64,000 nucleotides of DNA from Silene conica (lineage: Eukaryota; Streptophyta; Magnoliopsida; Caryophyllales; Caryophyllaceae): NCBI GenBank assembly GCA_029255685.2, contig CM055317.2, positions 71,165,460 through 71,229,459 of the forward strand. Direction: 5' to 3'. The stretch's first letter is position 1. Every line of letters starts with the position of its first letter. The notes under the pieces were generated by a model that did no database searches, was not told the origin of the DNA, and saw only the letters and a list, made by a program, of their open reading frames with translations. Below are positions 45,301-58,100 of this stretch, piece after piece. A program made the translations under genes and the position numbers.

Positions 45301-48300
45301 TATAAGTCCTGTATGTGTTGGAATCTGGATGGATGACCTACCATGTTCTTTTTGGTCGATAACCTACGATAGCCATGGGTCAAAAGCTAAGGATGAACAG
45401 CACTACCAATTCATAGTGTCGCATATCGTATGGATGCGAATGGACTGTTTTTGTCGTCTGCAACTTACATGTTACCCACGCACTTGCTCCATCACCTTCG
45501 TGACATCGAGTAGTCGTTTTGGTTCTGTAGTACACTAGTACTAAAGTTTACCATATTTATGCACTTTGGGTCCGACCATCTAACCTAATAATTTAATATG
45601 GGTTCGGATTTCCGGTTATCCAAGTTTGGATCAAGTCGGCTCGAATCATGTTAATCAACAATGTTACCGTAATAATCTTAGAATCACGTCATTTTGCTTA
45701 TTTTTTTGGCGAAATGGGGTTATCTACAAAATAATTGGGTTTCTGGGATCGATTTCAAACTATCTAGCGACTTTACTATTTTCATAACATTTTATAAAGT
45801 TGGTAACTTAAAAATTAATCCAAAAATATCACATGCATGCAAAGCCGCCTATCCTATGAGTTCAGACTTTAACGGCTTCCCTCTTCAACACCGCTTTTCT
45901 AACGCTTACAAGATCATCTAGAAAATAAAAAAGGGCATATATAAACTGCTATGAAGATCAACAACTTATCCTCTCCAATCCATATTTTCTAATGCTTGTA
46001 TGTTTTGGAAAATAAGGACGACTAAAACCTAAAACAGGAAAAAAAATACAAGTAAGTGATGACCTGAACTCATCATTGGACCCAAATAGTTTTAGATCGA
46101 CCCAAAAACCAATAAATTTAGCAGATAATCCCATTTAACCAAAAAGTTCCATTCGACTATTAGACGAGTCATAAAACATCACGAGTTTATAAAACCGTCA
46201 TATTTAAGAATTTATGATTTACAAGTAGATGACAAGGTACTAGGTAAGAAAGAAATAAGAAGAATTCAAAAACTGAATGAATGGTGTAATGCATTGCAGG
46301 ACATTATTTACTAACAGAGCTACTGTTAGAAAAGATGGTGGAGACAGCTGCACAAACTGGAATTGAAGGCCGAATTATTAATGTTTCCTCTTTAACCCAC
46401 AGCTGGGTTAAGAAAGATCATTTTTCCTTATCTAAATTAATTAATCCTAGCAAGTAATTATTCTTATACCATACTTTATACTTCTATATTGCTTATTTTT
46501 TCATTATTTTTTAGATTCGGGTTTATATTATACTAAAATTATCGTGTTTTTCTTATCGACTATGCAGTTATAATGGGACGCAAGCGTATGCACAATCGAA
46601 ATTGGCTAACATTATGCATGCCAAGGAAATTGCAAGGCAATTAAAGGTTAACTTAAACCCTCATTTCTTTAGTTCCCTAAAAGAGAATTTGATGTTAATA
46701 AAAAAATAACGACTATTATACATTTCGTTCATACAAAAAAAAATTAACTTTGATTGTCTATCGATCAAGTCGTGGCACTCGAGTACTATACATTTCTTAC
46801 GACAAACCAAATAAAAGCTTCATTACAATTTTGCATCCCCTATATACTATTAAAACATCTCAAAATTTTCCAACCTAAAATTTCTACAAATTTATTTCAA
46901 AATGAAGATAAACTGCTAACAAAAAAAACATGTCATCAAATGAATGGGATCTTCAAAATAGTAACTTCCAAACACAAAAAAAGGTGAAAGACAAGGGAAC
47001 AAAGAAAGAAAGAAAAGGAAAAAAGTAAGAATGATTAAAAAAAAAGCACTAGTTTTTCTTTTGTATTGCCTCCTAAATTGACCTTCGAAATGTGAAAAAT
47101 GTAGGAAAGAAATGCAAGAGTGACAATCAACGCAGTACATCCAGGGATAGTCAAGACAGGAATTATCCGGGCTCACAAAGGCTTTATTACAGGCATGCAT
47201 GCATGCTTGCTTTCTCACCCCTCTTCCCAATTAAATTATTCATCGATAATATGATAGGACGTCATCGAATGATACTGAGACTTGGTATCACCCTCTCATA
47301 CATCCTTACTTCGGGTCTATTGTTTTAATAGACCTAATTATCCGTAGTTATCTTGTATGCAACTGAGTGATATCGAGATTTGGTAGAGCAGAGTAACATC
47401 GTCTCATTTTCCATAAAATAATATGAATCACCCATATTAATTTAATTCCATTTTACTAGTAAGTCTTAACGGTCATGAAATCTTGTATTTTTCAGATTCT
47501 TTGTATTTTCTAGCAGCCAAGTTGCTCAAGTCCTCATCACAGGTTTGTCCCATTTATCTTGTCTCTTATGCTTAACCAAGATTCACTATTATCAAAATTA
47601 ATGGCCCCCATCCCTCCCAACACGTCGGATATAGACGTGGCAAAATAAAACTCAACCCAGAATCGTACGCCCGATATGAATAAATTAAATAATATCTGAA
47701 ATCGACCAAAATTGAATCAAATTTCTTAATAACCCTATAAAACCCGGACTTGAATATATCTAAACCTCTAAAAACTGAATTGATTGACAATGGAAGAAAA
47801 ATGCATATTTCTTAATATATACACTCAAATTTAGGGGTTTTTTCATTATAGGATTTATCTAAGTCATTTTTTTACTCTCAATTTAAGAAAAGCACGACCC
47901 GAAACTCAACTGAACTGACTAAATTACCGGACCTGTATCATACCGGACTAAAAATAGTATACACCTATTGAAGTTGCTAACTGTAATTAACACGATCGAA
48001 ATCGAACTAAAATCGAAATTAAGTTCAACCCGAAGTAAATCAAACCGATTTAACCTGATCAGAAAACTGAATTGAATGATCCGTTTGTGAGGTCTAATCT
48101 TAGTAACATTTGGAATATACGAAATGCATCATTTATTTACCTTTTTATATTTTTTGTGAGTAGTATTTTAATTAAAATTAAATAGCTAATTTATTAAAAT
48201 TTCAGGGAGCCGCAACGACATGTTACGTAGCATTAAGCCCGAATTTGAAAGGCGTTAGCGGGAGATACTTTGCGGATTGTAACGAGAGTAGTTGTTCATC

Positions 48301-48394
48301 GTTGGCCTCTGATCCGTCTCACGGACACCACCTTTGGAGGCAAACCCGGTCGCTCCTTCGCCGGCGATTGTACCTCCCTTCATTTAATTACTAA
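42313..48394 (+). CDS. Short-chain dehydrogenase/reductase, TIC32-like
   Basis: Eight exons: 42313-42436, 44418-44649, 44772-44851, 46300-46453, 46568-46646, 47105-47192, 47496-47542, 48206-48394. They join to 993 bp, 330 aa, the normal family length. Motifs: MKGALKYLTGIAGPSGYGS start; NADP(H)-binding TGATSGIG at 41-48; NNAG at 120-123; Ser in NVSS at 173-176; YAQSK with Tyr204 and Lys208; then NAVHPGIVKTGI. The closest family I know is plant 'short-chain dehydrogenase TIC 32' (chloroplast inner-envelope-associated) and its cytosolic paralogues; substrate unknown. All splice phases agree. Intron 6 starts with GC at 47193 instead of GT; all other donors are GT. The gene looks intact and functional. 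Confidence 0.93.
43590..44290 (+). repeat. Direct duplication inside intron 1 of the dehydrogenase gene
   Basis: About 300 bp starting 'atatgaaggctagtctttga' (near 43601) recurs, diverged, from 'atatgaatactagtctttga' (near 43981), including gtcaat...actccatgcaaaat and the block aagtc-tttta-cgatctgagaccgtc. The spacing is about 380 bp. Confidence 0.7.
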
Positions 48395-49186
48395 TTTACT
48401 AGTATTATTAGGACTATATATCCTTTTTAGCACTCATCTTTGAACATACAAAGTTCAAATCTTAGGCTATACTACCTTTTTTTTAGTATGTACATATATA
48501 TGATACCACTTATATATATAAGTAAATGGAATAAAACGTCGTTAGTTACTATCACATGTATAATTTATTATCGAGTCGTTTTTCATTGTAAGGTAAGGAT
48601 CGAAAAACATGGGGTGTATTGAAGTAAATGGAAGTCTGGTGCACCACAAAAAAAAAGGGGCTATAATATGTCGTCAACGTTTTATAACAAATCGTTGACG
48701 TTTTTCATAAAAATTACATTCATTGCCCTTACTCTTCATCTCTCTAACTAAACTCTCCCAAACTCTCCCAAACAACAACACTTCATAAATAAAAAAATCA
48801 TTGTTCGATATCTGCATTTTTCGAGATTAAAACGTTACGTAAATAAAAATAAACAACTTTTCATAAAAAAATAATAAAATACAAAATAAATATTACACAA
48901 AATTAACATATTCTAATACAAAATAATATAAACTACCCATTTAAATACAAAAGTAACAACTTCTAATACAAACAAAATATAAACTACCCATTTAAGTACA
49001 AAATTAACAACTTTTTATACAAAAAAATATAAACTGCCCATTTAAATACAAAATTAACTACTTTTTATACAAAAAATAAATAAGGTTAAATTTTAAAATT
49101 GAAAATATACGGTTAAAACGAAATAAAAAGGTCTGAACCATGGACGGACATTGAATTTGGACGTCTAAACCATACTTGGATGTGAG

Positions 49187-49920
49187 GATTCAACATTCTA
49201 GTCCATATGGGACGTGAGGAATCAACATCCTCTCCCATATGGGACATGAGTAGGGCTGTTAATTAGACGAGACAGTTCGCGAGCAACTCGAGATCGGCTC
49301 GGTCAAAGCTCGGCTCGTGTGAGCTCGACTCGAGAGCTTAACGAGTCTAGCCGAGCAAAGGCTGGCTCGACTCGAAAAGCTCGCGAGCGGCTCGAATATT
49401 TGAGATTACATAAGATATATTTTAATCATATTTTATAAAAATATGCTCATATTCTATAAAAATATTTTATCATTATTGTATCTTTGTAGCATATATATCA
49501 AATATCTTGTTGATTTGCTAAATATTTTTACATAAAATTTTCGAACCATGTTATTGAAAATATCGGAAGAAAAAAAATAAAAATAAAAAGCAATTATATA
49601 TAGGCTCGATTTGTCTCGAGTTTGGCTCGAGCTCGTGTTAGAGCTCGCAAGCTTTTTAACGAGCGCATTTTTTTTAGCTCGGGTAAGATCGGCTCGAACT
49701 CGAACTCGAGTTTTTGTAATCAAGCACAAGTCGAGCAAGGCCAAGCTCGGGCTCGGCTTGTTAACACCCCTAGACGTGAGGATTCAACATCCTCTTCTCC
49801 ATAGGATGTTGATTCTCAACGTCCTACCCACCCCACACCACAAACCCGAAATCAATTTTCTCCTTCCTTCTATCTTAGCAAACCCGAAATAACAACACTA
49901 ACAACAACAATAACAACTAC
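49187..49920 (+). repeat. Duplicated block, copy 1 (split by the hAT MITE)
   Basis: ccatatgggacgtgagg, atcaacatcctctccc, ataggatgttgattctcaacg, accccacaccacaaacc and ttccttctatctta recur in the same order at 51660-51860 with about 95% identity. In this copy the hAT MITE at 49251-49772 interrupts the series. Confidence 0.85.
49251..49772. mobile_element. hAT-type MITE rich in CGAGC words
   Basis: 522 bp, TIR TAGGGCTGTTAA / TTAACACCCCTA, with the 8-bp duplication gacatgag / gacgtgag (7 of 8) at 49243-49250 and 49773-49780. Copy 2 of the surrounding block (51660) shows the empty site. Both ends are full of GCTCG/CGAGC words in both orientations. Confidence 0.9.
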
Positions 49921-50039
49921 AGGCAACACTAACAACACTAACAACAACTACATACGTAACAATAGTTTCAATGAGTAACAAGAGCTTTCAAGAGTGAAGG
50001 GAGAGAAAATCCCAAAAAACTCCCAAATTAAAAAAATCC

Positions 50040-51619
50040 CAAAACTCAAAAACCTAAATTAATTTGTGCCGCCGCCTCCATCAACCGCGCACTCCTCCCT
50101 TCATCCCCTAAAGATCGCCGGAGACGGGTCATTCCTTAGGCTCCTCTCCGGCGATCTTCCACTTCTCACGCATCCTTTAACCCATTTTCGGATCTCGCTA
50201 CTTTTTGTTCTCGTGTCAATCTTACCCGGATTTTGGGTTGTTTTTGAGGTTTCGTCTCAACCGTGGGGTTCATTTCCCTCCGATCCCTCGTCATGTTGCC
50301 GGAAATGTTACATGCAGTCACCCAGGTAAGTCTCTTGTTGTCGGCATCTGTTGTTTGCCGGTTGTCGGTGCTTGGGAAGGTTTACACAATGGTGGTTTTG
50401 TCTCTGTCGTGTGTCGAGTCAGGTTGTGTGTTTGATCGTCCGGGTGGCTTTTGGCTGTTTTGTGATCCACATTTTCCCCCAACATTTGGTCATTTGTCAC
50501 CTTGTTGTATGATGTGCGTTGTTTTTTGGGTCTTTTTTGGGACTGATTGGTGATCTCCCTATTTCCTCCACCAATCGGTCCTTTGTCCCTATCGCGTTTG
50601 TTGTTGAGCTTACCTCTCCGGGTTTGTTTGGGACCGTTTAATTATCCCCCCATTCCCCCCATTATTAGGTCCCTTGTCTCGTGTGTCTTTGTTGGTGGTT
50701 TTGCATGTAAGACGATGGTCCTGGGAGGGTTCTTCTAGTGGTTTGTATATCCTTTGATGGTTGGTTTTTTGGTGTTTGGTTTGTGGTCTTTCTTGTTTTG
50801 TTGTGGGCGAGGTTGATGTCCGTCTTGGATGGTGGGAGGTCTCGGATTTGGGTTTCTTTCTGTTGTGAGTGCGTGGTAGGGTTGTGTCGGGTTTGGTTGT
50901 GTTTCTTGGTTGGTTAGGATGTGGTGGTTTCCCAGACCTTTTGATGGTGTCTTTTGGGGTTTTGTGTCGTAAAATAAGTCTAGTCGCATCTTCACGTATG
51001 GCTTGGGTGTCCTGTCCCTTTATCATCGAGGTGTTGGCTTTCGCTGTCTTTTCATGGATATTTTGGGTGTCCTGTCCTTGTATCCTTGAGGCTCTTTTAG
51101 GTAGAATAAATGAGTTTTATGAAGATTGGTGTCCGGTTCGAGTTGGATTCGTCGATCGACGGTGCTTCAATGCATTAATGGACAGAAGATTGGTCGAGGA
51201 GAATCCTTTGATGCGGTTTGTGCTTTTGCTGGGTTTGTCGATCCGTCGTGCGTGTGACTGTAGAGTTCGTTCGTCTTGGTGTAGGAGCTCATGCTCCAGC
51301 GGAGGCAACATGTTGTCTGTCATCCACCTTTCCTTTCTATGCTCTTGTGGCGTAAGTGCACCACGCCCTCGTCACTTCACAACTCACAAGTATCTGAGGC
51401 TTTCAGAAAATGTTAGCAGCTGGCATAACAACAATAAGGAGACTTGCGTCCACTATTTTGTACTTCACCAACTTGCTTTTTCTACCCGACATGGTATTTT
51501 GCTAGTGTTTAATAGTTGTATCGTTGTGAGATTTGCTTTTAAATGTATTAAGGGCGTAGTTTGCCCGAACTTTATGTAATACGCCTTTCTTTACCGTTGC
51601 AACAAAAAAAAAAAAAAAC
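50040..51619 (+). mobile_element. Poly(A)-ended non-LTR retroposon, non-coding
   Basis: Begins with a CG-rich leader (gccgccgcctccatcaaccg) near 50069 and ends 'tgtaatacgcctttctttaccgttgcaac' plus poly(A) (51601-51618), the shape of a plant L1-type transcript. No endonuclease or reverse transcriptase is present. A 236-aa frame at 50869-51579 has no recognisable family and a skewed Val/Cys/Arg composition. I could not find the target duplication. Confidence 0.55.
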
Positions 51620-51659
51620 AAATCCGAAAAACTGAAGACAAATTGAAAAAACTACAACA

Positions 51660-51860
51660 ACATCAACATCCTAGTCCATATGGGACGTGAGGAATCAACA
51701 TCCTCTCCCATATGGGACGTGAGGATTCAACAACCTCTTCCCCATAGGATGTTGATTCTCAACGTCCTACTCACCCCACACCACAAACCCGAAATCAATT
51801 TTCTCCTTCCTTCTATCTTATCAAACCCGAATTAACAACAACAATAACAACTATAAACAA
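51660..51860 (+). repeat. Duplicated block, copy 2
   Basis: Second copy of the block at 49187-49920, without the hAT MITE. Confidence 0.85.
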
Positions 51861-52821
51861 CACTAACAAAAACAACAACAACAACAACAATTGAAGAACA
51901 AACTGAAAAACCTACAACAACAACAACAAAAGCGAATTGAAGCTACAACAACAACAAAATAACATAAATAAGGAAGATTTACATACATTACTAGTCTAAT
52001 TAACATCAAATTATACAACTAAAACTAAATGAATTAAAAAAAAAACTTACATTGGCTTGGGTGGTCGCGTGGTGGAGGTGTTGGCCTCGTATTGCTCCGG
52101 TGGTCGTGGTGTGGTGGTGGTGTCTTGGTGTGATGGTGGTGTTGTGGTGTGGGAGTCGAGGGAGAGAAGGAGTAAAGGGAGATGGAGAGTTAGGGAGAAT
52201 GAATGAATAATAGGTTGGTCTTTTTTTAAATTCGTCGACGATTTTTTAAAAACGTCGACTACATTTCGTTACCGGCAAAAAATAAGGCCATAAATACGAA
52301 TGTACAAATGTACCGGGCCAAACTTGAAGTTTAACATATGTGGAGTAATGAAACTTGACCCAATAACAATTGGGTTTACTCATCACCAAAAGAGGCCCAA
52401 CGTGAACCCAAACCGATGTGGTTTTTTTTTCTTGGTCAAAATGAGTAAGAACTAAGAAGACTAAGAACTACGAACAACGAGGGTGGGGGGATTTAGGTTT
52501 GGAATGAAGATTTGGATCAGACCAAATTCAGGCCGAATTCTTTTACACCTGGTACCGAGTTCTTACTTTTTCTGAAGTTGTTATTTTCACTTTTGTTCGA
52601 TCCCACACCAGCTAATTTAGCCACTACTAGTGCTATCACAATTTTTAAATTTAATGACTAATATTTGAAACATTATATTCTAATCAAATATTTTACGTTC
52701 AACAAACATTATATATACAAAGTACTCATTAATTGCGATTATTTAAATTGCGTAATAGTATAAACAACTTATTTATTTTAGTTAATGAGTATTTATTTTA
52801 TTTAATGAAATTAAAATCTTA

Positions 52822-53467
52822 CTAGTTTTTTGCCCGTACAAAAAATTTCCACGGACTGTTTTCAAATCATATTATTCTAAATATGTATCATCGAAACTAA
52901 ATTAGAAATGTTCATAAATTTCGTTTTATATCTAACGTCTATACAATTTTTATCAAAATTTGATTTTGTTTTATATCTAACGTCTATGCACTTTTGTTTA
53001 TGATTTGATTTTCGCAAACTATTTCAATTGATGATATTAATTTGTACACTATTCTTGGTTGTTAGATTAATATTAAGTTATTTTTATTGTTTTTAAATTT
53101 AGTATTGTCACCACATTTTTTCCGATTGTTGTACATTGTTAATTATTATAGTTTATTGTAATTATGTATTGGGTATAAAGCGTTAGGTGATGATAGTTCT
53201 AGACAGACGACGTTCAAAATTATTATATTTTCTTATATAATATTTAAGTTCATGTTATACATATTGAAAGTTTTCATAGAAATTCATGTTTACGAACTTA
53301 TATAAAAAATGTTACGCAAAAATTGTAAAACTATTATTTCAAGCAGATATTTCAAATTAAAATCATTATATAACTTTGCGGGTTCAATCATAATGAATTA
53401 AGGAAAAAAATTGGGTTGACGACGTTACTCAACCAAAGCCTTTTAAATAAACTTGCAGTTATATAGA
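52822..53467 (-). mobile_element. Non-autonomous Helitron (probable)
   Basis: On the minus strand it starts TCTATATAACTGCAAG after A (53468) and ends ...GGGCAAAAAACTAG at 52822, followed by T. The end hairpin is weak (only CCGT/ACGG), so it is less sure than the other two. 646 bp, no coding. Confidence 0.55.
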
Positions 53468-54134
53468 TAAAATTATTTTACACTATATATACTTATATAG
53501 TGACGAATCTTAGTTTTCAATCCACCCAGTCTAAGACTGGAACAGACCGAAAATTTCAGGTTTGTTCTGAACCAACAACGGACTTTTGAGTTTTAAGCTC
53601 TGATCTGCAGCCCAAATAATTTAATTTTTCAGTCTGGGCCGATCTGGTGGTGGACTGATTCTTGAAGTCGCACAAAGAAATTAACCCAAAACTAGGTAGT
53701 TTTTTTTTTCTCGAGAAAGTAAAATCGTACCTGAATGAGCACCACCCGAGTATGATACTCCTTGGGCTCCGCCTTACCAAGTACTGACTACGCTAAAACC
53801 TCTTTGATACGGTCTACGGAGTACTTGATTTTAGGGAACTTAATTCGACTAAAATGGCGATGAACGATAATGCACAACATCTGTTCGACGAAATTACTAA
53901 ACCAGTGAGACCATAAAAAAATGATGCAGATGCCTATGGTATAATACTATCATTCCCCTGTATTGTCATCTCTTGAGGACTTGGAAAACCAAGTTATGGA
54001 TTTACATGAAGATTGATCTCAATGCAATCGATCATAGCCGTTACTAATGTTGTTTTCTTATTTTTTATGTTAACCAGGGATATTCACAATTAGAAAATAC
54101 AGTTTCGTGATATATCCACCAAAAAAAAGCAGGG
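53468..54134. other. Intergenic, nothing recognised
   Basis: No gene or TE ends supported. Confidence 0.4.
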
Positions 54135-54655
54135 TTGTTGGCATACAGTATGGAATACCATTCTGCTGAACTTCCGTTTTACTATTGTAGTTACATTTCC
54201 TTCACCTTGTCTCGAACAAGTTTATTGCAATGCACTGGTTATATGTGTCGACAGTTCGCTTATGAAGAAGCCTTTTTCTCTGAAATCCGATTCTTTCAGC
54301 TAGGCCAGGAAATTATTGTTGGAAATGCTACAAAGCTTGTCCCACATTGAAAGAATAAGAAAATAAATTTTGGCTTTTATTTTGTCCTTTGCAGTAATTT
54401 ATTTTCAACAATTATGAGGTCGGTCGTGATCTGCGCACAAGAGGATGGTCATTTGGTCAATGGGTGATTGGTGACGACTGTCCCACCGTGTCAATCATAC
54501 TTCTTATGCTCAACATCGAGAATGCATCACTGCCATCTCCGAAAGAAGTTGCTTTTAATATCAGGAAACTGGAATCCTTCCCTGAAACCGTCTCATCTTC
54601 AAGTGCGCACTCGACTCAAAGCTCTTACTCTCTTACTATACCAATAAGGCGATAA
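54135..54655 (+). pseudogene. Receptor-like kinase pseudogene, 3' part
   Basis: Two decayed exon-like stretches. At about 54229-54350, GYM-FAYEE-FFSEI...GQEIIVG matches the activation-segment region [28 protein letters not shown] of plant receptor-like kinases, with conserved residues lost. At about 54464-54655, CPTVSIILLMLNIENASLPSPKEVAF is the kinase C-terminal end typical of cysteine-rich or S-domain receptor-like kinases, followed by SSSAHSTQSSYSLTIPIRR, the usual tail. The sequence between has frame changes, and upstream kinase parts are not visible. It is non-functional. Confidence 0.65.
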
Positions 54656-55184
54656 CCCTTATGCCGTTAGAAGGTAAGTAACATTACCATACCTAGCTTA
54701 ATTACATTCGAAATTACAAATGTCTTCAAAGCCAATTCCTAGTCCAAGATAAAATGATAATACTAAACTCCATACACTGAAAACTCCGTTTCATTTACGA
54801 TTTCAATCTTAGTCCAATTTCTGTGTAGCCTTTAAAGCCATCGTAACTCAGTTGTGAGTTTGTGACATGAAGTCACGACTGATATTGATAACTCGTAACT
54901 CGATAACCCTTATGCAGTTTTCTTCGAAATGAAATGAAATGAAAGAATAGCAGAACCATTACTGAAACACAATGCATTCATAAAATCACAACAAATATAT
55001 TATAGGCAACCTGTATTTCGCTTACATGTACACTAACACTCGTCTAAAACCCGCATATTTCATCATTTGGCTACTAATCTAACCTATTAACAAAAAAAAT
55101 CAATCACTAATTAATTTCTAATCTAGTACAAACATAAAGCTAAACAAAACTGAAATCACACAACTAGTTTTTTTACTGTAACTT
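54656..55184. other. Intergenic; 3' flank of the Neprosin gene
   Basis: No gene. It should contain the Neprosin 3' UTR on the minus strand; no sure poly(A) signal was chosen. Confidence 0.4.
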
Positions 55185-58100
55185 TCAGGGGCATCTTACG
55201 TTTCGTCCAGGACCTCCGTAGTAGATGTAAGTACCCCAGACATTGTTTCTACCTTGTCGAATATCATAGCAGTTAGGATGATCAGCGAGAAGACGTACAT
55301 TGGACAGCGCAAGTAAGTTATTATCCCAATCAACGACTTGTAGATTACGAAAATAGGCAGCTCTTTTGAACCCTTCATCTGCAAAATGGCCGCTGCCCAT
55401 TTGAGTAGCGGTATGGTACCCCCGAGATCTGGTATTAACGATCTCTCCTCCAAACTGAACCATGTTTGCATGAGTTCTTAAGTGGCTGAATAAGAATGCT
55501 GGCCAGTAGCCTACTAGTAACCCTGACCCGAACTCTAGCCACCAGTGTCCATGCTTCGGGTCCTGCTTGCAAAAGGTCGATTTTTCTAGTTAGTACATGT
55601 GTGACTAGGCTCTGTTCCTTCTAGCTTAATTTCAGCTCATTTAAGTTTTGTTTTGTTGTATTCCATAACATTTTATTTACGTTTAATCAATTATATTCAA
55701 TTAATCTCTTCAAAAAATTAACTTTTAATTCAATTAAATTCACTTCACCTCCGTTCCACTCAATTTAGTTCAATTAAGCTCTACCCCTTTAATTCAATTC
55801 AGCTCTTTCAGCCGAAAGAACGAGGCCTAAATTAAACTTACTATGCCCTTTGTCTCAATCATCTGTTTACGTTTATATTCATTAAAGTTAATAAATGATT
55901 GGGACGTAAGGAGCATCAATACGGGTTTTCTTGTCTAGTCCTACTTTTGCTTTTCCATTATATACCCACAGGGATAAAAAGCTGGTTTCTTTGCATCTTT
56001 AGTTTCCTTTTTGGTCAACACTCAGCACTACCTTTCAAAATTTCAAGTCTTAACTTTACCTTCATTCTTTTCATGTTTTCAAGCGTTGTTTCGGAGTAAA
56101 ACAATAGTCGTCCGAAGATATAATGCTGAATAGTGAACCCAATTAACCGACAATGAGATAAGGATATCGGATGTATGCACTTTAGAACACGGGATGAAAC
56201 ACGGAAATAGAGTATTTCCAAACACAGAATAAGAGTATATGTGACTGGATTACTGAAAGACAATCAAATTTTGAAACTTGCCTTCCACACAGTGATAGTG
56301 ATGTCAAATTGTCTGCCATCGTAGGATGATCTAGGAGAAATCGCTGCTCCGATGGCAATCCGTCTGTTAGTCTGAACGAAGCCGGAACACAGTAAGTTGT
56401 AGCATCCTGTTGTTTGATATGCGTCCGTCTGTATGTTGTAGCATCCACATATAAGTGATCAGTTCAAGTGAATGATTAATTAAAAGATAGCATTTCATGC
56501 ATGCCCTTCAGAAAAATATGACAGATGTAAAGGAAGCCACGAGGGTAATTTCAAGGTCGATGGGTTTCGAAATCAGGGTATCACTCCTCAATGACTTTAC
56601 GAGTTGTTGACATCCGTAAATGAATAAAACAATGCCGGAAACATACCGTCCAGTAGGTGAAGAACCTTGGGTATTGATCACCATATAATGCTGGATTTGC
56701 CTGTTGAAAGTATGACAGGAAAAAAAAACCTTGATCAGTACAATTCGTTTATGAGGTCAATTAACGCTCTTAAGATCGACTTTTATGCTCAGTACACGAG
56801 CGAGGAGAGTAGAATCGAGAAATACTTGCCTGCCAACCAGCTTCAATGGTATTTAGGTCATTTCCAAATGAACCCGAAATCACCCAAACTTGCGACAGGC
56901 TAAATTCATACGCATCAGTGACTTGTGGAGTCCAAACATTGAGGCTCGCTTTTGCGCCATAAAACTGATTTCCAGTCGCAAATGCAATCGCATGCTGCCG
57001 ACCACAAAACGTATGTATGTATAAGCAAGCATTCATATACATACAGTCATATTGATTGCAAACACAAGGACATTAATGGTCCCAACAAATATTATTTAAT
57101 TTTGGTAGCGCGCCAAAGCAATTATCGTCAATAATAATGCACCAGGATAAGTCTATATCCGACTCTCTAATTCTGTTATAGACGGGGTAATAGCTAACCT
57201 CATGACCGCTGCCTGTTGAATCCCGCCTTACTGGTTTCCGTCCAAACCTTCCAATTTTGTTGGCTCTCAAGACATCACCTTCTGTAGTTCTTCTGATTGG
57301 AACTGTCCCTTCTGGGCATGACTCACCGGCTTCCGTCCACCTTTGTATGCTAACAACCAAGTCATCAGTCGCATTGGACCCTTTTGGTCTCTCGGGTGGA
57401 TCCTATAGCCAACAATTAATCAATTACAAAGTTCAAAGGCGACGAAACTTGGGTAAGACGGTCTCATCAGTCATCACTAAGTCTCAATGTAAGACCGTCT
57501 TACCCAAAACTTGGTTGACAAAGAATATGTTAAATAGGAGGGCGTAGTTTTGTACCAATGGTTTGTGTCCCTTGAGCTCGGGATGGTCAAATGCCGGTTG
57601 AAGATGAGATTGAACACAGTCTAGCACATCGCCGTCCGGACTCTGTTGCATTACAACCAAGGAAAACAACTCATAAAAGTTAGTGTCCCAAACTAAGAAT
57701 AAAAACTCATGAAAACGACTACAGCAAAACCAACAACCATGCATATTTGCATTATGTTCATCTTGCTATTTACTCCTTGTAGGTGTAGTTTATTAGTACC
57801 AACAACCACAATAAAAATAAAATAAAAAATAATTTATTTATTTTTGCAATTTCAAATTTCTTTAACTGAATATTAGGGAACGTATTAATAACGTATTTGG
57901 ACACGTAAAAATAAAAATAAAAATAGAGATTAGAGTTTAAACTGTTTTGTTATTAAGAGGGTCTACAGACAGACGACAACCCTTGCTAGCCCCCTTGCTC
58001 CGGTAATGGCAAAGACAAATATTGTAATTTGTAAGCATGATGGAGCTATGCACAAGCTAACCAGGTCATGACCTCAACGAGTTTTTGGAAAAAAAAAATA

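Larger units (their letters stand above)
48640..52290. mobile_element. Composite DNA transposon, degenerate, with inserts
   Basis: The two ends are similar in inverted orientation: left TGTCGTCAACGTTTTATAAC then TCGTTGACG, later cattcattgcc...ctctaac (48670-48745). The right end read backwards is TGTAGTCGACGTTTTTAAAAA then TCGTCGACG, later cattcattc...ctaactctc (52265-52190). The tips and target duplication are not clear; CACTA-like or Mutator-like are both possible. Inside are a hAT MITE, a retroposon, AAC-rich stretches and a duplicated block. Confidence 0.45.

Noticed and set aside
45254-45538. 94-aa frame in intron 3 of the dehydrogenase gene
   Set aside because: No family, lies between well-defined exons, and composition is intron-like.
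50869-51579. 236-aa plus-strand frame inside the poly(A) retroposon
   Set aside because: No recognisable domain, odd composition and position inside a non-LTR insertion; treated as chance.
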